Shown piece by piece: positions 6,408-11,117 of a DNA stretch of 11,117 nt; positions within the stretch are counted from its first letter, which is position 1; each line of letters starts with the position of its first letter. The DNA is from Thermoleophilaceae bacterium. Lineage in GTDB: Bacteria; Actinomycetota; Thermoleophilia; Solirubrobacterales; Thermoleophilaceae. The position numbers were made by a program, and so were the translations under genes. A model generated the notes under the pieces. That model was not told where the DNA came from and searched no databases. It worked only from the letters and a program-made list of their open reading frames with translations. The stretch spans positions 1 through 11,117 of the forward strand of contig JACCYP010000228.1 of the NCBI GenBank assembly GCA_013696425.1, read 5' to 3'.

Positions 6408-6454
6408 GCGAGCGCTCGATCGAGCACCACATGGGTGCCGAAGCGAGCGCTCGA
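6408..6454. terminator. Repeat pair forming a hairpin between convergent genes, possible two-way terminator
   Basis: The 65-base gap between the stops of the acylase (6395) and the kelch lipoprotein (6461) holds two copies of gcgagcgctcga (6408-6419 and 6443-6454). Each contains the perfect palindrome cgagcgctcg, so the copies are both direct and inverted repeats and can pair as a 10-bp stem. A smaller hairpin, gcacc/ggtgc around 6424-6438, lies in the loop. No T-run follows on either side. Its position suits ending both transcripts, but a protein-binding site is also possible. Confidence 0.42.
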
Positions 6455-6460
6455 CGTGGC

Positions 6461-7408
6461 TCAGCGCACGTCGAGCGCCTCGAGCTTCGCCGAGAAGGAG
6501 AAGCCCGGCGAGGTGCCGCCCTCGATCGCGTAGACGCGCTTGCCCTTCGCCGCCGCGCCAAGGCCGTGGCGGGGCGTCGGGAGATCTGGGAGGCGGCTCC
6601 AGGAGTTCGTGGCCGGGTTGTAGATCTCGGCCTCGGCGATCGTGCCCGCCGTCTCCTCGCCGCCCAGCACCACGACGCGCTCGCCCACGGTGGCCGCTGC
6701 GATGCCGCCGCGGTTCTTCTCCATGTCCGGCAGCTGGTCCCACCGCCGCGTGCGCGGATCGAAGCGCTCGTTCGCCTTGAAGTTGCCGACCCCGCCCGCT
6801 CGCCCCGCGAGTACGTAGATCTTCCCCCCGGCGACCGTGGCGGCGAGGTGCTCCCGCGCGGTGGGCATCCCCGGCTCGCTGCGCCAGCGGCGAGTGCGGA
6901 AGTCATAGGACTCGAGCGTGGTCAGCGGTTTGCCGCGCGTGACGCCGCCGACCGCGTAGAGGCGGCCGCCGATCACCCCGGCGGCGAGCGCCGCGCGCTT
7001 GGTGGGCATCGATGGCAGCCGGCTCCAGCGGTCGCGTCCCGGGTCGTAGCGCAAGAGCACGTTCGCCTCGGACTGAAGGTTGCGCGGGCCCGAGTAGCCG
7101 CCGGTCACATACAGGTCGCCGCGGTGGGTCACGGCGGCGGCGTGGTTCAGCGCCAGCGGCATCGGGCGCACCCGTCGCCACGAGTTCCGAGCGATGTCGT
7201 AGCGCTCGACCGCGGCCGTGTTGCGGTTCGGCGGCAGGAAGCCGCCAACCACGTAGATCGCATCGCCCACGCGCGCCGCGCCCACCTCCGTGCGCGCGAG
7301 CTGCGCGCTGCGCAGCGACCTCCACCGCTCGCCGCCCTGCGCGGGGGCGTCCTCGCCGCAGCCCGCCGCGAGCAGCAGCGTCGCGCCGGCGAGGAGAACG
7401 GGGATCAG
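6461..7408 (-). CDS. Kelch-repeat beta-propeller lipoprotein
   Basis: The mature protein is a predicted six-bladed kelch propeller anchored to the outer face of the membrane by lipid. The frame opens with a hydrophobic stretch ending L-A-A-G-C, a clear lipobox with Cys17 as the lipidated residue. Six kelch units follow, each with a Gly-Gly (Val-Gly-Gly, Thr-Gly-Gly, Leu-Gly-Gly and variants), a Y/F-D or Y-N turn and a Trp. An N-terminal R-W-R-S-L strand can close the ring with the last blade. The start is uncertain. The first ATG/GTG/TTG in this frame is GTG 7285, which would drop the whole signal peptide. The only upstream NTG is CTG 7408, overlapping the lipA stop as CTGA. I take 7408 because the lipobox must be translated. 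From there the n-region lacks a positive charge, which is odd. It is the third gene after lipB and lipA. Kelch propellers usually bind proteins or glycans; no ligand is evident. Confidence 0.85.
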   Translation of the reverse strand: MIPVLLAGATLLLAAGCGEDAPAQGGERWRSLRSAQLARTEVGAARVGDAIYVVGGFLPPNRNTAAVERYDIARNSWRRVRPMPLALNHAAAVTHRGDLYVTGGYSGPRNLQSEANVLLRYDPGRDRWSRLPSMPTKRAALAAGVIGGRLYAVGGVTRGKPLTTLESYDFRTRRWRSEPGMPTAREHLAATVAGGKIYVLAGRAGGVGNFKANERFDPRTRRWDQLPDMEKNRGGIAAATVGERVVVLGGEETAGTIAEAEIYNPATNSWSRLPDLPTPRHGLGAAAKGKRVYAIEGGTSPGFSFSAKLEALDVR

Positions 7409-8343
7409 ACGGTGCGCGCCTGCTCCAGGGTCTGCTCGGCGTGGTAGCTCGAGCGCACGAGCGGGCCGGCGGCCACGGACTCGAAGCCCATCGCGTAGGC
7501 CTCGCGCTCGAGCTCGGCGAACTCGTCGGGATGCCTGTAGCGCACCACCGGCAGGTGGTGCTCGGTGGGCCGCAGGTACTGCCCGACGGTGAGTACCTGC
7601 ACATCGTGTTCACGGAGGATGCCGAAGGTCTCGACCATCTCCTCCATCGACTCACCGAGGCCGGTCATCAACCCGGACTTCGTGACCACCTCCTCGCCGC
7701 CCATCTCCTTGGCGTTCTGCAGCACACGGCAGGAGCGCATGAACTTTGACCCGCGGCGTGCGAGCGGATAGAGGCGCGGCACGGTCTCGACGTTGTGGTT
7801 GAACACGTCCGGGCGCTCCGCGATCACGCGGGCGAGCGGCATCTCCTGGCCGCGGAAGTCGGGCGTGAGCACCTCGACCTTGCAGCCGGGCGCCATCCGG
7901 CGGATCGAGCGGATGGTGCCGACGAAGGCGCTCGCGCCGAGATCGGGCAGGTCGTCGCGGTCGACGCTCGTGACCACCGCGTGGCGCAGGCCCATCCGCT
8001 TCACCGACTGCGCGACGCGTGCGGGCTCGAGCGGATCGCTGTGGGTCGGCTTGCCCGTCTTCACGTTGCAGAAGCCGCAGCGGCGGGTGCACGTGTCGCC
8101 GAGGATCATGAAGGTGGCCGTGCCGCGCTCCCAGCACTCGCCGATGTTCGGGCAGGCAGCCTCCTGGCAGACGGTGTTCAGTCCCTGGCCGTCGATCATG
8201 TGCTGCAGCTCGCGGTACTTGGCGCCGCCCGGCGCGGGCACCTTGAACCACGCAGGCTTGCGTTCACGAAAGGGGCGGACGTCCTCGCCCATCAGCTCGA
8301 GCACCTTGGCGCCGCCCGGGTTGGATCGGCTTCGTGTACTCAT
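7405..8343 (-). CDS. lipA: Lipoyl synthase (radical SAM)
   Basis: LipA inserts two sulfur atoms into the octanoyl chain on lipoyl domains of 2-oxoacid dehydrogenases and the glycine cleavage H protein, in the cytoplasm. The 312-residue chain carries the full set of motifs: C59-x4-C64-x5-C70 for the auxiliary iron-sulfur cluster, C85-x3-C89-x2-C92 for the SAM-binding cluster, and R297-S-S-Y300, whose Ser ligates the auxiliary cluster. Length is normal for the family. The ATG at 8343 overlaps the lipB stop by four bases (ATGA), so I do not use the open upstream extension to 8520, which lies inside lipB. The stop overlaps the proposed start of the kelch lipoprotein gene. No key residue is missing, so an active enzyme is expected. 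Confidence 0.98.
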   Translation of the reverse strand: MSTRSRSNPGGAKVLELMGEDVRPFRERKPAWFKVPAPGGAKYRELQHMIDGQGLNTVCQEAACPNIGECWERGTATFMILGDTCTRRCGFCNVKTGKPTHSDPLEPARVAQSVKRMGLRHAVVTSVDRDDLPDLGASAFVGTIRSIRRMAPGCKVEVLTPDFRGQEMPLARVIAERPDVFNHNVETVPRLYPLARRGSKFMRSCRVLQNAKEMGGEEVVTKSGLMTGLGESMEEMVETFGILREHDVQVLTVGQYLRPTEHHLPVVRYRHPDEFAELEREAYAMGFESVAAGPLVRSSYHAEQTLEQARTV

Positions 8344-9014
8344 GCCGCCACCGGCAGGCCCGTCATCCGCTCCAGGGACACAAGCCGCTGGCGCAGGCCG
8401 AACTCCTTGGCGAACCGCCACGCGGCGCGCTTGCGGAAGCAGTCGAGGTTCTCGCCCGCGCCCTTCTCCCGGCAGATCGAGGTCATCCGCACGCCCTCGA
8501 TCCCGCAGGGCACGATCCACTCGAACGGCTGGAGATCGTTGTCGACGTTCACCGCGAAGCCGTGCGTGGTCACCCCGCGCGATACGTGCACGCCGATCGA
8601 GCCGATCTTGCGCTCGCCCACCCAGATGCCGGTCAGGCCCTCGCGGCAGCGCGCCTCGATGCCCTCGTCGGCGAGGGCCGCGATCATCGCGCGCTCGGTG
8701 CCGCGCACGTAGGCGAGCACGTCGGTCACGGCCATGATCGGGTAGCCCACGAGCTGGCCGGGGCCGTGGTAGGTCACCTTGCCGCCGCGGTCGGTGTCCT
8801 CCACCGCGATGCCCTGGGAGCGGTACCAGTCCTCGCCCATCGGCAGATCGCCGGCGCCGGTGCGGCGCCCCTTCGTGTACACGGGCGGGTGCTCGAGCAG
8901 CAGGAGCGTGTCCCGGATCTCGCCCGCCTGGCGCCTGGCACGCAGCCGCTCCTGAAGCGCAATTCCGTCCTCGTAGGAGAGGAGACCCGCCTTCGCTACC
9001 CAGAGCTCATCCAC
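8340..9014 (-). CDS. lipB: Octanoyl-ACP:protein octanoyltransferase
   Basis: LipB transfers octanoate from acyl carrier protein to a lysine of lipoyl domains, the first step of de novo lipoate attachment. The 224-residue protein shows the family signature R-G-G-K-V-T-Y-H-G-P-G-Q (76-87, with His83), then G-I-W-V and R-K-I-G-S-I-G-V-H-V-S-R (135-146) with catalytic Lys136, H-G-F-A-V-N-V (151-157), and P-C-G-I with catalytic Cys170. The start is GTG at 9014. A GAAGGA touches it directly, too close for a normal Shine-Dalgarno, and a TAGCAT box ends seven bases upstream, so a leaderless transcript is likely. It heads the lipB-lipA-kelch operon and is divergent from the membrane protein gene at 9050. 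Confidence 0.97.
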   Translation of the reverse strand: MDELWVAKAGLLSYEDGIALQERLRARRQAGEIRDTLLLLEHPPVYTKGRRTGAGDLPMGEDWYRSQGIAVEDTDRGGKVTYHGPGQLVGYPIMAVTDVLAYVRGTERAMIAALADEGIEARCREGLTGIWVGERKIGSIGVHVSRGVTTHGFAVNVDNDLQPFEWIVPCGIEGVRMTSICREKGAGENLDCFRKRAAWRFAKEFGLRQRLVSLERMTGLPVAA

Positions 9015-9021
9015 TCCTTCG

Positions 9022-9027
9022 ATGCTA
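9022..9027 (-). promoter_or_regulatory. Putative -10 box of lipB (TAGCAT, leaderless)
   Basis: On the minus strand TAGCAT ends seven bases before the GTG start of lipB at 9014. That spacing puts the likely transcription start on the start codon. It matches the TAnnnT pattern before other genes in the window. I see no good -35. Confidence 0.4.
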
Positions 9028-9036
9028 CCGAGCGCG

Positions 9037-9042
9037 CATACT
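9037..9042 (+). promoter_or_regulatory. Weak putative -10 box of the three-helix membrane protein gene (CATACT)
   Basis: CATACT matches four of six bases of TATAAT and ends seven bases before the ATG at 9050. It shares the 35-base divergent gap with the lipB box. No Shine-Dalgarno is visible before this ATG, which supports a leaderless start. The box itself is weak. Confidence 0.3.
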
Positions 9043-9049
9043 TCGCCCG

Positions 9050-9661
9050 ATGGATCGCGTGCAACGGGAGCGCTTCTGGACCCACCGCCTGCGCTGGCGC
9101 TTCAAGGGCGCCTGGGTGTGGCCGGCGTTCGCCGCCTTCACGGTCGCCGACTGGCTGGTGCTCTGGCGGCTGCCGCCGACGTTCCTCACCGGCGACCCGG
9201 TGTGGGCCCTCTTCATGGCGATGTTCGGGAACCTGGTGATCGTCGGCGCGATCGCCCCGTTCCTGGCCAAGCGCCTCGACGCCCGCGACCCCGATCTGAA
9301 GCCCTACGTGGTGACGCTCGACCGGGTGGCCGTGTGGGCGCTGGTCGCCGGGCTCGCCGGCTGCTTCGCCGTCGGCCTGGGCGGCCGCAAGGTGATCGTC
9401 TCGGAGACCGAGGCCACCGAGCGCGCGGCCGAACTGCTCCAGGCCGAGGTCGCGCAAGGCAGCGACGGCGAGCTGAGGCGCAACCTCGACGCCGCCGACA
9501 CCGTGCGGATGGGAGAGGACGTGTTCCGCACCTGCCTGCCGAAGGACGACCGCTCCAAGGGCGCGAACTGCTTTGTCATCGACGTCTCGCAGAAGCCGGG
9601 CACGATCAAGCGCGACCCCTCGCCCTCCACGAACCGCCAGCTCTACCCAGACGGCCGCTGA
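9050..9661 (+). CDS. Three-helix membrane protein with outside C-terminal domain, function unknown
   Basis: I do not recognise this 203-residue protein. The N-terminus is strongly basic (several Arg and Lys in residues 3-19) and should stay in the cytoplasm. Hydrophobic helices lie at about 21-41, 51-73 and 92-112. With the basic N-terminus inside, three crossings put residues 113-203 outside. That outer part has an acidic, helix-prone stretch (118-150, Glu/Ala-rich), then C162 and C174, which could form a disulfide, and a polar Pro/Ser-rich tail. The ATG at 9050 is the first start after the divergent lipB gene. Its stop is only four bases from the stop of the convergent ppk2 gene, leaving no room for a private terminator. 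Codon and base use look like the neighbours, so there is no sign of recent transfer. Confidence 0.85.
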   Translation: MDRVQRERFWTHRLRWRFKGAWVWPAFAAFTVADWLVLWRLPPTFLTGDPVWALFMAMFGNLVIVGAIAPFLAKRLDARDPDLKPYVVTLDRVAVWALVAGLAGCFAVGLGGRKVIVSETEATERAAELLQAEVAQGSDGELRRNLDAADTVRMGEDVFRTCLPKDDRSKGANCFVIDVSQKPGTIKRDPSPSTNRQLYPDGR

Positions 9662-9665
9662 GCGT

Positions 9666-10451
9666 TCAGCCGATCTCGCCGAGCGAGCCGATCGGCTCGA
9701 AGCCGCGGTCGCGCATGCCGCGCTCGATCTCCGCGATCACGGTCTCGATCACGGCCACGCGGGCGTACTTCTTCTGCTCGGCGGGGATCAAGTGCCACGG
9801 TGCCCAGGCGGTCGAGGTGCGCTCGAACATCTCCTCGACCGCCTCCTCGTAGGCGGGCCGCTTCTCGCGGTTGCGCCAGTCCTCGTCGGTGAGCTTCCAC
9901 TGCTTGAGCGGATCCTTGTCGCGGCGCTTGAAGCGCTTGGCCTGCTCCTCCTCGGAGGTGTGCAGCCAGAGCTTGATGATGATCATCCCGTCGTCAGAGA
10001 GCGTCTTCTCGAAGCCGTTGATCTCGTCGTAGCCACGCCGCCAGACCGGCTCGTCGGTGAACCCTTCGACGCGCTCCACCAGCACGCGGCCGTACCAGGA
10101 GCGGTCGAAGATCGCCATGCCTCCCCATCCCGGCAGCGACGGTCCGAAGCGCCACAGGAAGTGGTGGCGCTTCTCGTCGTGGGAGGGTGCCGAGAACGCC
10201 TTCACGCGGTAGTGGCGCGGGTCCATCGTCCCGGTGAGCCGGCGGATCGCCCCGCCCTTGCCGGAGGCATCCCAGCCCTCCATGACGATGCACACAGGCG
10301 GCCCGAGGTCCTCCTGTGAGTGGAGCTTGCCCCCGAGCTGGAGGCGCAGCGCCTGCAGCTTGTTCTGCGCGATCTCGATCCGCTCGTCCTGCTCGGAGCG
10401 CTTCATCGTGAGCGTCAGATCGACATCGTCGAGCCGCGGCGTGGCGCTCAC
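9666..10451 (-). CDS. ppk2: Polyphosphate kinase 2, single-domain, class II-like (polyphosphate:AMP phosphotransferase type)
   Basis: PPK2 moves phosphate between polyphosphate and nucleotides in the cytoplasm. The 261-residue protein has Walker A G59-W-D-A-S-G-K-G66 with Lys65, Walker B D116-R-S-W-Y120-G-R122, and a basic lid around K173-R-F-K-R-R177 through K183. F-L-W-R-F (98-102) and the W-K-L-T-D-E-D-W-R-N-R-E-K run (185-197) resemble AMP-phosphorylating (class II/PAP) enzymes more than class I, from my memory of the families. Known PAP proteins often carry two fused domains; this one has one. The GTG at 10451 overlaps the stop of the SRPBCC gene by four bases (GTGA), and GGGTGA just before it may serve as ribosome-binding site. 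A later ATG (residue 16) is possible but loses the coupled start. Class assignment is inference; the PPK2 call is firm. Confidence 0.93.
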   Translation of the reverse strand: MSATPRLDDVDLTLTMKRSEQDERIEIAQNKLQALRLQLGGKLHSQEDLGPPVCIVMEGWDASGKGGAIRRLTGTMDPRHYRVKAFSAPSHDEKRHHFLWRFGPSLPGWGGMAIFDRSWYGRVLVERVEGFTDEPVWRRGYDEINGFEKTLSDDGMIIIKLWLHTSEEEQAKRFKRRDKDPLKQWKLTDEDWRNREKRPAYEEAVEEMFERTSTAWAPWHLIPAEQKKYARVAVIETVIAEIERGMRDRGFEPIGSLGEIG

Positions 10452-10894
10452 GAGGTCACCCGTGTGTCGAGTAGCCGCCCGATCCCCTCGCCGCCCGTGC
10501 GCATCACGTGGTCGTGGTTCCACACGAACACCGGCCGCGCCGCGGGAGCCAGCGCGTTCATCCACCCGCGCGTGGTGGCGACGTTCCAGGCGTAGGAGAC
10601 CAGCGTGCCGCCGGCCGGCTCGGACAGCGTGCACACGCCGCCGCCGCGCAGTTCGCCGTCGGTGTGGCCCTCGATCACGCGCGGGCGCTCCGAACGCGTG
10701 ACGTGCATCGTGAACTCGAGCTCGTACGGCAGCCGGCTGCGCCACGCGATCGCGTAGGCGCCGGGCTCCACCTCGCGCACGCGCTGCACGCTCGTCCACC
10801 AGGACGGCCAGCGCTCGAAGTCCGCGATCGCGTCCCAGACGGGCTCGGCGTCGGAGTCGATCAGCCACCGCGTCGTGAAGTCGTATTGGCCCAC
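10448..10894 (-). CDS. SRPBCC-family protein (polyketide cyclase/dehydrase-like ligand-binding fold)
   Basis: The 148-residue product has the START/SRPBCC layout: an opening strand Y-D-F-T-T-R-W (4-10), the D-A-E-P-V-W-D-A-I-A-D-F-E-R-W-P-S-W-W segment (15-33) typical of these proteins, alternating strands, and a long C-terminal helix from about 112. The helix contains W-N-H-D (125-128) followed by G-G-E-G, a pattern I associate with an actinobacterial subgroup. The fold makes a hydrophobic pocket for a small ligand; no catalytic function can be assigned. I start it at GTG 10894, right after a TAGGGT box seven bases upstream and just before the first strand. The open frame to 11095 would run through the divergent gene. 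It overlaps ppk2 by four bases, so the two are one operon, but how they connect is unclear. Confidence 0.88.
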   Translation of the reverse strand: MGQYDFTTRWLIDSDAEPVWDAIADFERWPSWWTSVQRVREVEPGAYAIAWRSRLPYELEFTMHVTRSERPRVIEGHTDGELRGGGVCTLSEPAGGTLVSYAWNVATTRGWMNALAPAARPVFVWNHDHVMRTGGEGIGRLLDTRVTS

Positions 10895-10913
10895 TGAGCC
10901 GACCCTATAGCCT
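10886..10913 (+). promoter_or_regulatory. Putative promoter of the enolase-superfamily gene (TTGGCC, 16 bases, TAGCCT)
   Basis: TAGCCT (10908-10913) ends eight bases before the GTG at 10922. TTGGCC (10886-10891), four of six bases of TTGACA, lies 16 bases upstream, making this the only promoter here with a plausible -35. That -35 falls inside the 5' end of the divergent SRPBCC gene. Leaderless initiation at the GTG is likely. Confidence 0.45.
10902..10907 (-). promoter_or_regulatory. Putative -10 box of the SRPBCC-ppk2 operon (TAGGGT, leaderless)
   Basis: Minus-strand TAGGGT ends seven bases before the GTG at 10894. It is the same hexamer as the acylase box at 3379. It directly abuts the divergent box at 10908-10913, so the two promoters overlap and probably cannot both be occupied at once. 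Confidence 0.48.
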
Positions 10914-10921
10914 GCTCGGCC

Positions 10922-11117
10922 GTGTCCCTGTACGACCTGATCACGGATCTGCCAGTCGAAATCGATGGCTACGAGCTCTCCGGTCTCGAGCAGCCGATGG
11001 GCCCCGAGTTCACGCGCTACACGACCGTGATCACGATGAAGGGTGCCGGCACCGATGGCATCGGCGAGGACGTGATCTACGACGGCCTCGACCACATGGC
11101 GTTGCGCGACGCCGGCC
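10922..11117 (+). CDS. N-terminal part of a probable enolase-superfamily enzyme (cut by window end)
   Basis: Only 65 residues are in the window. They begin M-S-L-Y-D-L-I-T-D-L-P and continue through R-Y-T-T-V-I-T-M-K-G-A-G (32-43) to G-I-G-E-D-V-I-Y-D-G-L-D-H (46-58). A strand pair followed by G-x-G-E-D is typical of the N-terminal capping domain of mandelate racemase/muconate-lactonizing enzyme relatives such as o-succinylbenzoate synthase and dipeptide epimerases. The catalytic barrel would lie beyond the window, so neither the acid/base residues nor the reaction can be judged. The GTG at 10922 is chosen from the TAGCCT box eight bases before it and because the strand pattern starts soon after. 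The frame has no stop to the window end. Superfamily is a moderate-confidence call. Confidence 0.7.
   Translation, partial: MSLYDLITDLPVEIDGYELSGLEQPMGPEFTRYTTVITMKGAGTDGIGEDVIYDGLDHMALRDAG

Noticed and set aside
2706..6743. A 4-kb minus-strand open frame antisense to the acylase
   Set aside because: Its sequence is low-complexity Arg/Ala/Gly/Glu typical of the antisense frame of a GC-rich gene, and the plus strand carries an acylase with intact motifs. Only its last 177 bases (2706-2882) are a real gene.
5222..7447. Long plus-strand open frame running from inside the acylase across the kelch gene
   Set aside because: It crosses two well-supported genes on different strands, is Arg/Ala/Pro-rich without any motif, and starts within the acylase frame.
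8344..8520. N-terminal extension of LipA to 8520
   Set aside because: It lies within lipB in another frame; the ATG at 8343 forms a standard ATGA overlap and gives the normal LipA length.
10895..11095. Extension of the SRPBCC protein to 11095
   Set aside because: It runs antisense through the divergent enolase-like gene and over both putative -10 boxes; the fold begins just after 10894.
1..11117. tRNA, rRNA, CRISPR array, insertion sequence, integrase or toxin-antitoxin genes
   Set aside because: I looked on both strands and saw no tRNA cloverleaf, spaced direct repeats, transposase motifs or terminal inverted repeats. Base use is even across the window.

Overview
The window is GC-rich chromosomal DNA packed almost edge to edge with genes. 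About 250 of 11,117 bases lie outside the genes called here. Many starts are GTG, and neighbouring genes often overlap by 1-4 bases (ATGA, GTGA, TGATG). Several genes have a TAnnnT box only 7-8 bases before the start codon, which suggests leaderless mRNAs. With the protein content (single-domain PPK2, an SRPBCC protein of the W-N-H-D type, an aculeacin/PvdQ-type acylase with a basic C-terminal extension, an SGNH hydrolase with many cysteines), this points to a high-GC actinobacterium. A Thermoleophilia/Solirubrobacterales member is my best guess, but that is inference from style and family resemblance, not a database match.

Layout. (1) Positions 54-3361, minus strand: a five-gene run of envelope genes, read from right to left. 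It encodes a shortened rhomboid-like membrane protein without its catalytic His, a 58-residue two-helix membrane protein, a D-Ala-D-Ala carboxypeptidase with all three active-site motifs, an alpha/beta hydrolase with Gly at the nucleophile position, and a secreted SGNH hydrolase. The first four are joined by 1-4 base overlaps. The fifth has its own strong Shine-Dalgarno, and a hairpin follows it. (2) Positions 3393-6395, plus strand, divergent from (1): a secreted Ntn-hydrolase acylase of the PvdQ/aculeacin acylase branch of the penicillin acylase family, with an additional 190-residue basic C-terminal region. (3) Positions 6461-9014, minus strand: lipB, lipA and a kelch-propeller lipoprotein. 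The lipoprotein reading frame begins at the lipA stop codon without an ATG, GTG or TTG. (4) Positions 9050-9661, plus strand: an unrecognised three-helix membrane protein with an outside domain. (5) Positions 9666-10894, minus strand: an SRPBCC protein overlapping a class II-like polyphosphate kinase 2. (6) From 10922, plus strand, running off the window: the start of a probable enolase-superfamily enzyme.

How the genes work together. LipB moves octanoate from acyl-ACP to lipoyl domains and LipA inserts the sulfurs, so region 3 is the de novo lipoate pathway with an exported propeller protein added. Regions 1 and 2 share an envelope theme: peptidoglycan trimming, two exported hydrolases, two membrane proteins, and two members whose catalytic residues look degraded while the fold is kept. 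PPK2 would interconvert polyphosphate and nucleotide phosphates. I see no rRNA, tRNA, CRISPR array, insertion sequence or phage gene, and no gene-free stretch longer than 65 bases. The best candidate for something undescribed is the region 1 cassette of pseudo-rhomboid, small membrane protein, carboxypeptidase and pseudo-hydrolase.
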